Both the position numbers and the translations under genes were made by a program. Positions 9,881 to 20,304 of a stretch of 64,000 nt of DNA are shown here, in pieces (positions within the stretch are counted from its first letter, which is position 1; each line of letters begins with the position of its first letter). The notes under the pieces were generated by a model. The model did no database searches. It was not told the DNA's origin and saw only the letters and a program-made list of their open reading frames with translations. The stretch is from Micromussa lordhowensis (lineage: Eukaryota; Cnidaria; Anthozoa; Scleractinia; Lobophylliidae). The stretch covers positions 12,249,348 through 12,313,347 of the forward strand of contig OZ026600.1 of assembly GCA_964020085.1 (NCBI GenBank). The letters run 5' to 3'.

Positions 9881-12339
9881 TTTGCAAAGTTGCGAGGCGC
9901 GCCAAGCTCGGCTAACTAGCCAGCCAGCCGGCCGCACCCGGGGATCTGCCGGGCCGCTTAGCATAGTGTGACATTTTGCGCAGCTCCGAAACTTTGCATG
10001 TGGATTCGGACCGAACCCGGGAGTGCTTTGATGCCATTAGTTTGCAAAGTTGCGACGCGCGCCAAGCTCGGCTAATTAGCAATCGGGCTGCTTAGCATAG
10101 TGTGACATTTTGCACAGCTCCGAAACTTTGCATGTGGACCTGGACCGACCCCGGGACTGCTTTGGTGCCATAAGTTTGCAAAGTTGCGACGCGCGCCAAA
10201 CTCGGCTAACTAGCAAGCCAGCCGGCCGCACCCGGGGATCTGCCGGGCTGCTTAGCATAGTGTGACATTTTGCGCAGCTCCGAAACTTTGCATGTGGACT
10301 CGGACCGACCCCGGGAGTGCTTTGGTGCCATTAGTTTGCAAAGTTGCGACGCGCGCCAAGCTCGGCTTATTAGCAATCGGGCTGGTTAGCATAGTGTGAC
10401 ATTTTGCGCAGCTCCGAAACTTTGCATGTGGACCCGGACCAACCCCAGGATTGCTTTGGTGAAATTAGTTTGCAAAGTTGCGACGTGCGCCAAGCTCGGC
10501 TAACGGGGCAACCAGCCGGCCGCACCCGGGCATCTACCGGGCTGGTTAGAATAGTGTGACATTTTGCGCAGCTCCCAAACTTTGCATGTGGACTCGGACC
10601 AACCCTAGCAGTGCTTTGGTGCCATTAGTTTGCAAAGATGTGACGCGCGCCAACCTCGGCTAATTAGCAATCGGGCTACTTAGCATAGTGTGACATTTTG
10701 CGCAGCTCCGGAACTTTGCATCTGGACTCGGACCGACCCCGGGAGTGCTTTGGTGCCATTAGTTTGGAAAGTTGCGACGCGCGCCAACCTCGGATAACGA
10801 GGCAGCCAGCCGGCCGCACCCGGGGATCTGCCGGGCTGGTTAGCATTGTGTGACATTTTGCGCAGCTCCAAAACTTCGCATGTGGACTTAGACCGACCCC
10901 GGTAGTGCTTTGGTGACATTAGTTTGCAAACTTGCGACACGCGCCAAGCTCGGCTAACGAGGCAGCCAGCCGGCCGCACCCGGGGACCTGCAGGGCTGGT
11001 TAGCATAGTGTGACATTTTCGCAGCTCCGAAACTTTGCATGTGAACTCGGACCGAACCCGGGAGGGTTTTGGTGCCATTAGTTTGCAAAGTTGCAACGCG
11101 CGCCAAGGTCAGCTAATTAGGAATTGGGATGGTTAGGATAGTGTGACATTTTGGAGAGCTCCGAAACTTTGCATGTGGACCCGGACCGACCCAGGGAGTG
11201 CTTTGGTGCCATTAGTTTGCAAAGTGGCGACGCGCGCCAAGCTTGGCTAACGAGGCAGCCAGCCGGCCGCACCCGGGGATCTGCCGGGCTGGTTAGCATA
11301 GTGTGACATTTTGCGCAGCTCTGCAACTTTGCATGTGGACTCGGACCAACCACGGTAGTGCTTTGGTGCCATTAGTTTGCAAAGTTTCGACGCGCGCCAA
11401 GCTCGGCTAATTAGCAATCGGGCTGGTTAGCAGAGTGTGACATTTTGCGCAGCTCCAAAACTTTGCATGTGGACTCGGACCAACCACGGGAGTGCTTTGG
11501 TGCCATTAGTTTGGAAAGTTTCGACGCGCGCCAAGCTCGGCTAATTAGCAATCGGGCTGGTTAGCAGTGTGTGACATTTTGCGCAGCTCCGAAACTTTGC
11601 ATGTGGACTCGGACCGACCCCGGGAGTGCTTTGGTGCCATTAGTTTGCAAAGTTGCGACGTGCGCCAAGCTCGGCTAATTAGCAATCGGGCTGGTCAGCA
11701 TAGTGTCACAATTTGCGCAGCTCCGAAACTTTCCATATGGACCCGGACCGACCCAGGGAGTGCTTTGGTGCCATTAGTTTGCAAAGTTGCGACACGCGCC
11801 AAGCTCGGCTAACTAGCAATCCGACTGGTTAGCATAGTGTGACATTTTGTGCAGCTCCGAAACTTTGCATGTGGACCCGGACCAACCCCGGGAGTGCTTT
11901 GGTGCCATTAGTTTGCAAAGTTGCGACGCACGCCAAGCTCGGCTAACAAGGCAGCCCGCCTGCCACACCCGGGCATCTGCCGGGCTAATTGGCATAGTGT
12001 GACATTTCTCGCTGCTCAGAAACTTTGCATGTGGACTCGGACCGACCCCGGGAGTGCTTTGGTGCCATTAGTTTGCAAAGTTGCGACGCGCGCCAAGCTC
12101 GGCTAATTAGCAATCGGGCTAGTTAGCATAGTTTGACATTTTGCGTAGCTCCAAAACTTTGCATGTGGACCCGGACCGAACCCAGGAGTGCTTTGGTGCC
12201 ATTAGTTTGCAAATTTGCGAAGTATGCCAAGCTCGGCTTATTAGCAATCGGGCTGGTTAGCATAGTGTGACATTTTGCGCAGCTACGAAACTTTGCATGT
12301 GGACTCGGGCTGACCCCGGGAGTGCTTTGGTGCCATAAG
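9881..12339 (+). repeat. 2459-bp HOR, copy 2
   Basis: Seventeen monomers (10 S and 7 L, one of the L being 159 bp), totalling 2459 bp. This unit is in tandem with copy 1 on the left and the rearranged copy 3 on the right. Landmarks include the L with CTAGCCAGCC and GGGCCGC at its start, the 159-bp L at 10923 with its GGAGAGC-type S partner at 11082, and three S monomers with GCAGAGTG, GCAGTGTG and CACAATTTG between 11376 and 11777. Confidence 0.92.
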
Positions 12340-14262
12340 TTTGCAAAGTTGCGAGGCGCGCCAAGCTCGGCTAACTAGCCAGCCAGCCGGCCGCACCCGG
12401 GGATCTGCCGGGCCGCTTAGCATAGTGTGACATTTTGCGCAGCTCCGAAACTTTGCATGTGGATTCGGACCGAACCCGGGAGTGCTTTGATGCCATTAGT
12501 TTGCAAAGTTGCGACGCGCGCCAAGCTCGGCTAATTAGCAATCGGGCTGCTTAGCATAGTGTGACATTTTGCACAGCTCCGAAACTTTGCATGTGGACCT
12601 GGACCGACCCCGGGACTGCTTTGGTGCCATAAGTTTGCAAAGTTGCGACGCGCGCCAAACTCGGCTAACTAGCAAGCCAGCCGGCCGCACCCGGGGATCT
12701 GCCGGGCTGCTTAGCATAGTGTGACATTTTGCGCAGCTCCGAAACTTTGCATGTGGACTCGGACCGACCCCGGGAGTGCTTTGGTGCCATTAGTTTGCAA
12801 AGTTGCGACGCGCGCCAAGCTCGGCTTATTAGCAATCGGGCTGGTTAGCATAGTGTGACATTTTGCGCAGCTCCGAAACTTTGCATGTGGACCCGGACCA
12901 ACCCCAGGATTGCTTTGGTGAAATTAGTTTGCAAAGTTGCGACGTGCGCCAAGCTCGGCTAACGGGGCAACCAGCCGGCCGCACCCGGGCATCTACCGGG
13001 CTGGTTAGAATAGTGTGACATTTTGCGCAGCTCCCAAACTTTGCATGTGGACTCGGACCAACCCTAGCAGTGCTTTGGTGCCATTAGTTTGCAAAGATGT
13101 GACGCGCGCCAACCTCGGCTAATTAGCAATCGGGCTACTTAGCATAGTGTGACATTTTGCGCAGCTCCGGAACTTTGCATCTGGACTCGGACCGACCCCG
13201 GGAGTGCTTTGGTGCCATTAGTTTGGAAAGTTGCGACGCGCGCCAACCTCGGATAACGAGGCAGCCAGCCGGCCGCACCCGGGGATCTGCCGGGCTGGTT
13301 AGCATTGTGTGACATTTTGCGCAGCTCCAAAACTTCGCATGTGGACTTAGACCGACCCCGGTAGTGCTTTGGTGACATTAGTTTGCAAACTTGCGACACG
13401 CGCCAAGCTCGGCTAACGAGGCAGCCAGCCGGCCGCACCCGGGGACCTGCAGGGCTGGTTAGCATAGTGTGACATTTTCGCAGCTCCGAAACTTTGCATG
13501 TGAACTCGGACCGAACCCGGGAGGGTTTTGGTGCCATTAGTTTGCAAAGTTGCAACGCGCGCCAAGGTCAGCTAATTAGGAATTGGGATGGTTAGGATAG
13601 TGTGACATTTTGGAGAGCTCCGAAACTTTGCATGTGGACCCGGACCGACCCAGGGAGTGCTTTGGTGCCATTAGTTTGCAAAGTGGCGACGCGCGCCAAG
13701 CTTGGCTAACGAGGCAGCCAGCCGGCCGCACCCGGGGATCTGCCGGGCTGGTTAGCATAGTGTGACATTTTGCGCAGCTCCGAAACTTTGCATGTGGACT
13801 CGGACCGACCCCGGGAGTGCTTTGGTGCCATTAGTTTGCAAAGTTGCGACGTGCGCCAAGCTCGGCTAATTAGCAATCGGGCTGGTTAGCATAGTGTCAC
13901 AATTTGCGCAGCTCCGAAACTTTCCATATGGACCCGGACCGACCCAGGGAGTGCTTTGGTCCCATTAGTTTGCAAAGTTGCGACACGCGCCAAGCTCGGC
14001 TAACTAGCAATCCGACTGGTTAGCATAGTGTGACATTTTGCGCAGCTCGGAAACTTTGCATGTGGACCCGGACCGACCCCGGGAGTGCTTTGGTGCCATT
14101 AGTTTGCAAAGTTGCGACGCACGCCAAGCTCGGCTAACAAGGCAGCCCGCCGGCCACACCCGGGCATCTGCCGGGCTAATTGGCATAGTGTGACATTTCT
14201 CGCTGCTCGGAAACTTTGCATGTGGACTCGGACCGACCCCGGGAGTGCTTTGGTGCCATTAG
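12340..14262 (+). repeat. 2459-bp HOR, copy 3, with two-monomer deletion
   Basis: The order follows copy 2 up to the L monomer at 13675-13834. The head of that monomer matches the L at 11216, but its tail matches the S at 11510 (GCTCCGAAAC with GGACCGACCCCGGG). The two S monomers present at 11376-11643 in copy 2 are therefore lost, a 268-bp deletion. Copy 3 then continues with S S L and is interrupted by a second chimeric L at 14263-14422. The same rearranged order appears again at 21403-23325. Confidence 0.87.
13675..13834 (+). repeat. Chimeric L monomer at a 268-bp deletion junction
   Basis: The left portion carries GCTTGGCTAACGAGG and GTTAGCATAGTG of the 11216-type L. The right portion carries the tail of the S at 11510. 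Diagnostic bases place the switch between about 13760 and 13780, within TGTGACATTTTGCGCAGCTC, which both parents share. The identical junction is found in the L at 22738-22897. Confidence 0.85.
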
Positions 14263-14422
14263 TTTGCAAAGTTGCGACGCGCGCCAAACTCGGCTAACTA
14301 GGAAGCCAGCCGGCCGCACCCGGGGATCTGCCGGGCTGCTTAGCATTGTGTGACATTTTGCGCAGCTCCAAAACTTCGCATGTGGACTTAGACCGACCCC
14401 GGTAGTGCTTTGGTGACATTAG
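14263..14422 (+). repeat. Chimeric L monomer with a second HOR junction
   Basis: The left part has ACTAGGAAGCC and GGGCTGCTTAGC, like the L at 10175. From 14347 it reads TGTGTGACATTTTGC with CCAAAACTTCGCATG and GGACTTAGACC, like the L at 10763. The switch lies in the shared TTAGCAT (14340-14346). In HOR order the four intervening monomers are skipped. The same junction occurs at 23326-23485, differing at one base (ACTAGCAAGCC there). Confidence 0.82.
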
Positions 14423-14715
14423 TTTGCAAACTTGCGACGCGCGCCAAGCTCGGCTAACGAGGCAGCCAGCCGGCCGCACCCGGGGACCTGCAGGGCTGGT
14501 TAGCATAGTGTGACATTTTCGCAGCTCCGAAACTTTGCATGTGAACTCGGACCGAACCCGGGAGGGATTTGGTGCCATTAGTTTGCAAAGTTGCAACGCG
14601 CGCCAAGGTCAGCTAATTAGGAATTGGGATGGTTACCATAGTGTGACCTTTTGGAGAGCTCCGAAACTTTGCATGTGGACCCGGACCGACCCAGGGAGTG
14701 CTTTGGTGCCATTAG

Positions 14716-15731
14716 TTTGCAAATTTGCGACGCGCGCCAAGCTCGGCTAACTAGCAATCCGACTGGTTAGCATAGTGTGACATTTTGCGCAGCTCCGAAA
14801 CTTTGCATGTGGACCCGGACCGACCCCGGGAGTGCTTTGGTGCCATTAGTTTGCAAAGTTGCGACGCACGCCAAGCTCGGCTAACAAGGCAGCCAGCCGG
14901 CCGCACCCGGCCATCTGCCGGGCTAATTGGCATAGTGTGACATTTTTCGCTGCTCCGAAACTTTGCATGTGGACTCGGACCGACCTCGGGAGTGCTTTGG
15001 TGCCATTAGTCTGCAAAGTTGCGACGCGCGCCAAGCTCGGCTAATTAGCAATCGGGCTAGTTAGCATAGTGTGACATTTTGCGTAGCTTCGAAACTTTGC
15101 ATGTGGACCAGGACCGAACCCAGGAGTGCTTTGGTGCCATTAGTTTGCAAATTTGCGACGTGCGCCAAGCTCGGCTAATTAGCAATCGGGCTGGTTAGCA
15201 TAGTGTGACATTTTGCGCAGCTCCGAAACTTTGCATGTGGACCCGGACCGACCCCGGGAGTACTTTGGTGCCATTAGTTTGCAAAGTTGCGACGCGCGCC
15301 AAGCTCGGCTAATGAGGCAGCCAGCCGGCTGCACCCGGGGATCGGCCGGGCTGGTTAGCATAGTGTGACCTTTTGCGCAGCTCCGAAACTATGCATGTGG
15401 ACTTGGACCGACCCCGGGAGTGCTTTGGTGCCATTAGTTTGCAAAGTTGCGATGCGCGCCAAACTCGGCTAACTAACAAGCCAGCCGGCCGCACCCGGGG
15501 ATCTGCCGGGCTGCTTAGCATAGTGTGACATTTTGCGCAGCTCCGAAAATTTGCATGTGGATTCGGACCGACGCCGGGAGAGCTTTGGTGCCATTAGTTT
15601 GCAAAGTTGCGACGCGCACCAAGCTCGGCTAATTAGCAATTGGGCTGTTTAGCATAGTGTGACATTTTGCGCAGCTCCGAAACTTTGCATGTGGACCCGG
15701 ACCGACGCAGGTAGTGCTTTGGTGCCATTAG
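14716..15731 (+). repeat. 1016-bp HOR, copy 1
   Basis: Seven monomers in the order S L S S L L S (4 S and 3 L). It starts with the CTAGCAATCCGAC S, followed by the CAAGG/CTAATTGG L, the GGGCTAGTTAGC S and an S preceded by the CAAATTTGCG variant. A closely similar seven-monomer series forms the first half of the 2032-bp HOR at 26295-27310. Confidence 0.88.
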
Positions 15732-16613
15732 TTTGCAAAGTTGCGAGGCGCGCCAAGCTCGGCTAACTAGCAATCCGACTGGTTAGCATAGTGTGACATT
15801 TTGCGCAGCTCCGAAACTTTGCATGTGGACCCGGACCGACCCCGGGAGTGCTTTGGTGCCATTAGTTTGCAAAGTTGCGATGTACGCCAAGCTCGGCTAA
15901 CAGGGCAGCCAGCCGGCCGCACCCGGGCATCTGCCGGGCTAATTGGCATAGTGTGACATTTTTCGCTGCTCCGAAACTTTGCATGTGGACTCGGACCGAC
16001 CTCGGGAGTGCTTTGGTGCCATTAGTTTCCAAAGTTGCGACGCGCGCCAAGCTCGGCTAATTAGCAATCGGGCTAGTTAGCATAGTGTGACATTTTGCGT
16101 AGCTCCGAAACTTTGCATGTGGACCTGGACCGAACCCAGGAGTTCTTTGGTGCCATTAGTTTGCAAATTTGCGACGTGCGCCAAGCTCGGCTAATTAGCA
16201 ATCGGGCTGGTTAGCATAGTGTGACATTTGGCGCAGCTCCGAAACTTTGCATGTGGACCCGGACCGACCCCGGGAGTACTTTGGTGCCATTAGTTTGCAA
16301 AGTTGCGACGCGCGCCAAGCTCGGCTAACGAGGCAGCCAGCCGGCTGCACCCGGGGATCGGCCGGGCTGGTTAGCATAGTGTGACCTTTTGCGCAGCTCC
16401 GAAACTATGCATGTGGACTTGGACCGACCCCGGGAGTGCTTTGGTGCCATTAGTTTGCAAAGTTGCGATGCGCGCCAAACTCGGCTAACTAACGAGCCAG
16501 CCGGCCGCACCCGGGGATCTGCCCGGCTTCTTAGCATAGTGTGACATTTTGCGCAGCTCCGAAACTTTGCATGTGGACCCGGACCGACCCCGGGAGTGCT
16601 TTGTTGCCATTAG
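15732..16613 (+). repeat. 1016-bp HOR, copy 2 lacking the last S monomer
   Basis: Monomers S L S S L L match copy 1 at an offset of 1016 bp. The final S of the unit is absent, and the L at 16454-16613 is followed directly by the CTAGCAATCCGAC S of the next block. The tail of that last L resembles the tail of a different monomer, consistent with a one-monomer deletion by exchange. Confidence 0.8.
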
Positions 16614-19600
16614 TTTGCAAAGTTGCGACGCGAGCCGAGCTCGGCTAACTAGCAATCCGACTGGTTAGCATAGTGTGACATTTTGCGCAGCTCCGAAACT
16701 TTGCCTGTGGACCCGGACCGACCCCGGGAGTGCTTTGGTGCCAGTAGTTTGCAAAGTTGCGACGCGCGCCAAGCTCGGCTAATGAGGCAGCCAGCCGGCT
16801 GCACCCGGGCATCTGCAGGGCTGGTTGGCACAGTGTGACATTTTTCGCTGCTCCGAAACTTTGGATGTGGACTCGGACCAACCCGGGGAGTGCTTTGGTG
16901 CCATTAGTTTGCAAAGTTGCGACGCGCGCCAAGCTCGGCTAATTAGCAATCGGGCTAGTTAGCATAGTGTGACATTTTGTGCAGCTCCAAAACTTTGCAT
17001 GTGGACCCGGACCGACCCCGTGAGTGCTTTGGTGCCATTAGTTTGCAAAGTTGCGACGCGTGCCAAGCTCGGCTAATTAGCAATCGGGCTGGTTAGCATA
17101 GTGTGACATTTTGCGCAGCTCCGAAACTTTGCATGTGGACTCGGACCGACCCCGGGAGTGCTTTGGTGCCATTAGTTTGCAAAGTTGCGACGTGCGCCAA
17201 GCTCGGCTAATTAGCAATCGGGCTGGTTAGCATAGTGTCACAATTTGCGCAGCTCCGAAACTTTCCATATGGACCCGGACCGACCCAGGGAGTGCTTTGG
17301 TGCCATTAGTTTGCAAAGTTGCGACACGCGCCAAGCTCGGCTAACTAGCAATCCGACTGGTTAGCATAGTGTGACATTTTGCGCAGCTCCGAAACTTTGC
17401 ATGTGGACCCGGACCGACCCCGGGAGTGCTTTGGTGCCATTAGTTTGCAAAGTTGCGACGCACGCCAAGCTTGGCTAACAAGGCAGCCTGCCGGCCACAC
17501 CCGGGCATCTGCCGGGCTAATTGGCATAGTGTGACATTTCTCGCTGCTCGGAAACTTTGCATGTGGACTCGGACCGACCCCGGGAGTGCTTTGGTGCCAT
17601 TAGTTTGGAAAGTTGCGACGCGCGCCAAGGTCAGCTAATTAGGAATTGGGATGGTTAGCATAGTGTGACATTTTGGAGAGCTCCGAAACTTTGCATGTGG
17701 ACTTGGACCAACCACGGGAGTGCTTTGGTGCCATTAGTTTGCAAAGTTTCGACGCGCACCAAGCTCGGCTAATTAGCAATCGGGCTGGTTAGCAGAGTGT
17801 GACATTTTGCGCAGGTCCGAAACTTTGCATGTGGACTCGGACCAACCCCGGGAGTGCTTTGGTGCCATTAGTTTGAAAAGTTGCGACGCGCGCCAAGCTC
17901 GGCTAACTAGCAATCCGACTGGTTAGCATAGTGTGACATTTTGCGCAGCTCCGAAACTTTGCATGTGGACCCGGACCGACCCCGGGAGTGCTTTGGTGCC
18001 ATTACTTTGCAAAGTTGCGACGGGCGCCAAGCTCGGCTAACGAGGCAGCCAGCCGGCTGCACCCGGGAATCTGCCGGGCTGGTTGGCACAGTGTGACATT
18101 TTCCGCTGCTCTGAAACTTTGCATGTGGACTCGGACCGACCCCGGGAGTGGTTTGGTGTCATTAGTTTGCAAAGTTGCGACGCGCGCCAAGCTCGGCTTA
18201 TTAGCAATCGGGCTGGTTAGCATAGTGTGACATTTTGCGCAGCTCCGAAACTTTGCATGTGGACTCGGACCAACCCCGGGAGTGCTTTGGTGCCATTAGT
18301 TTGCAAAGTTGCGACGCGCGCCAAGCTCGGCTTATTAGCAATCGGGCTGGTTAGCATAGTGTGACATTTTGCGCAGCTCCGAAACTTTGCATGTGGACTC
18401 GGACCAACCCCGGGAGTGCTTTGGTGCCATTAGTTTGCAAAGTTGCGACGCGCGCCAAGCTCGGCTTATTAGCAATCGGACCGGTTAGCATAGTGTGACA
18501 TTTTGCGCAGCTCTGAAACTTTGCATGTGGACTCGGACCGACGCCGGGAGTGCTTTTGTGCCATTAGTTTGCAAAGTTGCGACGTGCGCCAAGCTCGGCT
18601 AATTAGCAATCGGGCTGGTTAGCATAGTGTGACATTTTGCGCAGCTCCGAAACTTTGCATGTGGACCCGGACCGAACCCGGGAGTGCTTTGGTGCCATTA
18701 GTTTGCAAAGTTGCGACGCACGCCAAGCTCGGCTAACAGGGCAGCCAGCCGGCCGCACCCGGGCATCTGCCGGGCTAATTGGCATAGTGTGACATTTTTC
18801 GCTGCTCCGAAACTTTGCATGTGGACTCGGACCGACCTCGGGAGTGCTTTGGTGCCATTAGTTTGCAAAGTTGCGACGCGCGCCAAGCTCGGCTAATTAG
18901 CAATCGGGCTAGTTAGCATAGTGTGACATTTTGCGTAGCTCCGAAACTTTGCATGTGGACCCGGACCGAACCCAGGAGTGCTTTGGCGCCATTAGTTTGC
19001 AAATTTGCGACGCGCGCCAAGCTCGGCTAACTAGCAATCCGACTGGTTAGCATAGTGTGACATTTTGTGCAGCTCCGAAACTTTGCATGTGGACCCGGAC
19101 CGACCCCGGGAGTGCTTTGGTGCCATTAGTTAGCAAAGTTGCGACGCACGCCAAGCTCCCCTAACAAGGCAGCCAGCCGGCCGCACCCGGGCATCTGCCG
19201 GGCTAATTGGCATAGTGTGACATTTTTCGCTGCTCCGAAACTTTGCATGTGGACTCGGACCGACCTCGGGAGTGCTTTGGTGTCATTAGTTTGCAAAGTT
19301 GCGACGCGCGCCAAGCTCGGCTAATTAGCAATCGGGCTAGTTAGCATAGTGTGACATTTTGCGTAGCTCCGAAACTTTGCATGTGGACCCGGACCGAACC
19401 CAGGAGTGCTTTGGTGCCATTAGTTTGCATATTTGCGACGTGCGCCAGGCTCGGCTAATTAGCAATCGGGCTGGTTAGCATAGTGCGACATTTTGCGCAG
19501 CTCCGAAACTTTGCATGTGGACCCGGACCGACCCCGGGAGTACTTTGGTGCCATTAGTTTGCAAAGTTGAGACGCGCGCCAAGCTCGGCTAACGAGGCAG

Positions 19601-19717
19601 CCAGCCGGCTGCACCCGGGGATCTGCCGGGCTGGTTAGCATAGTGTGACCTTTTGCGCAGCTCCGAAACTATGCATGTGGACTTGGACCGACCCCGGGAG
19701 TGCTTTGGTGCCATTAG
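16614..19717 (+). repeat. Segment present three times in the window (left copy)
   Basis: 16614-18567 matches 29637-31590 at an offset of 13023 and 37073-39026 at an offset of 20459. 18702-19717 matches 39295-40310 at an offset of 20593, the 134-bp step being one S monomer. The S at 18568-18701 is the chimera that explains the step: its start matches the CACAATTTG type and its tail (GGACCGAACCCGGGAG) matches the CTAGCAATCC type. 18702-19557 also contains two L S S trimers 428 bp apart. These segments are dispersed, not adjacent, copies. Confidence 0.85.
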
Positions 19718-20304
19718 TTTGCAAAGTTGCGATGCGCACCAAGCTCGGCTAATTAGCAATCGGGCTGGTTAGCATAGTGTCACAATTTGCGCAGCTCCGA
19801 AACTTTGCATGTGGACCCGGACCGACCCCGGGAGTGCTTTGGTGCCATTAGTTTGCAAAGTTGCGATGCGCGCCAAGCTCGGCTAACGAGGCAGCCAGCC
19901 GGCCGCACCCGGGAATCTGCCGGGCTGCTTAGCATAGTGTGACATTTTGCGCAGTTCCGAAACTTTGCATGTGGACTCGGACCAACCCCTGGAGTGCTTT
20001 GGTGCCATTAGTTTGAAATGTTGCGACACGAGCCAAGCTCGGCTATCTAGCAATCCGACTGGTTAGCATAGTGTGACATTTTGCGCAGCTCCGAAACTTT
20101 GCATGTGGACCCGGACCGACCCCGGGAGATCTTTGGTGCCATTAGTTTGCAAAGTTGCGACGCGCGCCAAGCTCGGCTAACGAGGCAGCCAGCCGGCCGC
20201 ACCCGGGCATCTGCCGGGCTGGTTAGCATAGTGTGACATTTTCGCAGCTCCGAAACTTTGCATGTGGACCCGGACCGACCACGGGAGTTCTTTGGTGCCA
20301 TTAG
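19718..20304 (+). repeat. Island of family A monomers
   Basis: S (CACAATTTG), L (GGGAATCTGCC, GCAGTTCC, CCCCTGG), S (GAAATGTTGCGACACGAGCC, GGCTATCTAGC) and a 159-bp L follow in the order seen near 42235-42662. They are unlike the flanking blocks. The next monomer (20305-20438) starts as family A (TTTGAAAAGTTGCAACG, TTCGCAATC) and then switches to the GCAGAGTGTGAC type of the 2459-bp HOR. Both edges are therefore recombination joints inside monomers. Confidence 0.8.

Noticed and set aside
13139..13555. 138-codon minus-strand open frame, also at 10680-11096 and 22202-22618
   Set aside because: It spans two and a half satellite monomers, its copies exist only because the 2459-bp HOR is duplicated, and the peptide is just the repeat translated. 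There is no domain, ribosome-binding or splice context, and overlapping frames exist on the other strand.
17606..17739. Telomere-like TTAGG in AATTAGGAATTGGG
   Set aside because: A single isolated occurrence within one S subtype; no tandem telomeric repeat occurs anywhere in the window.
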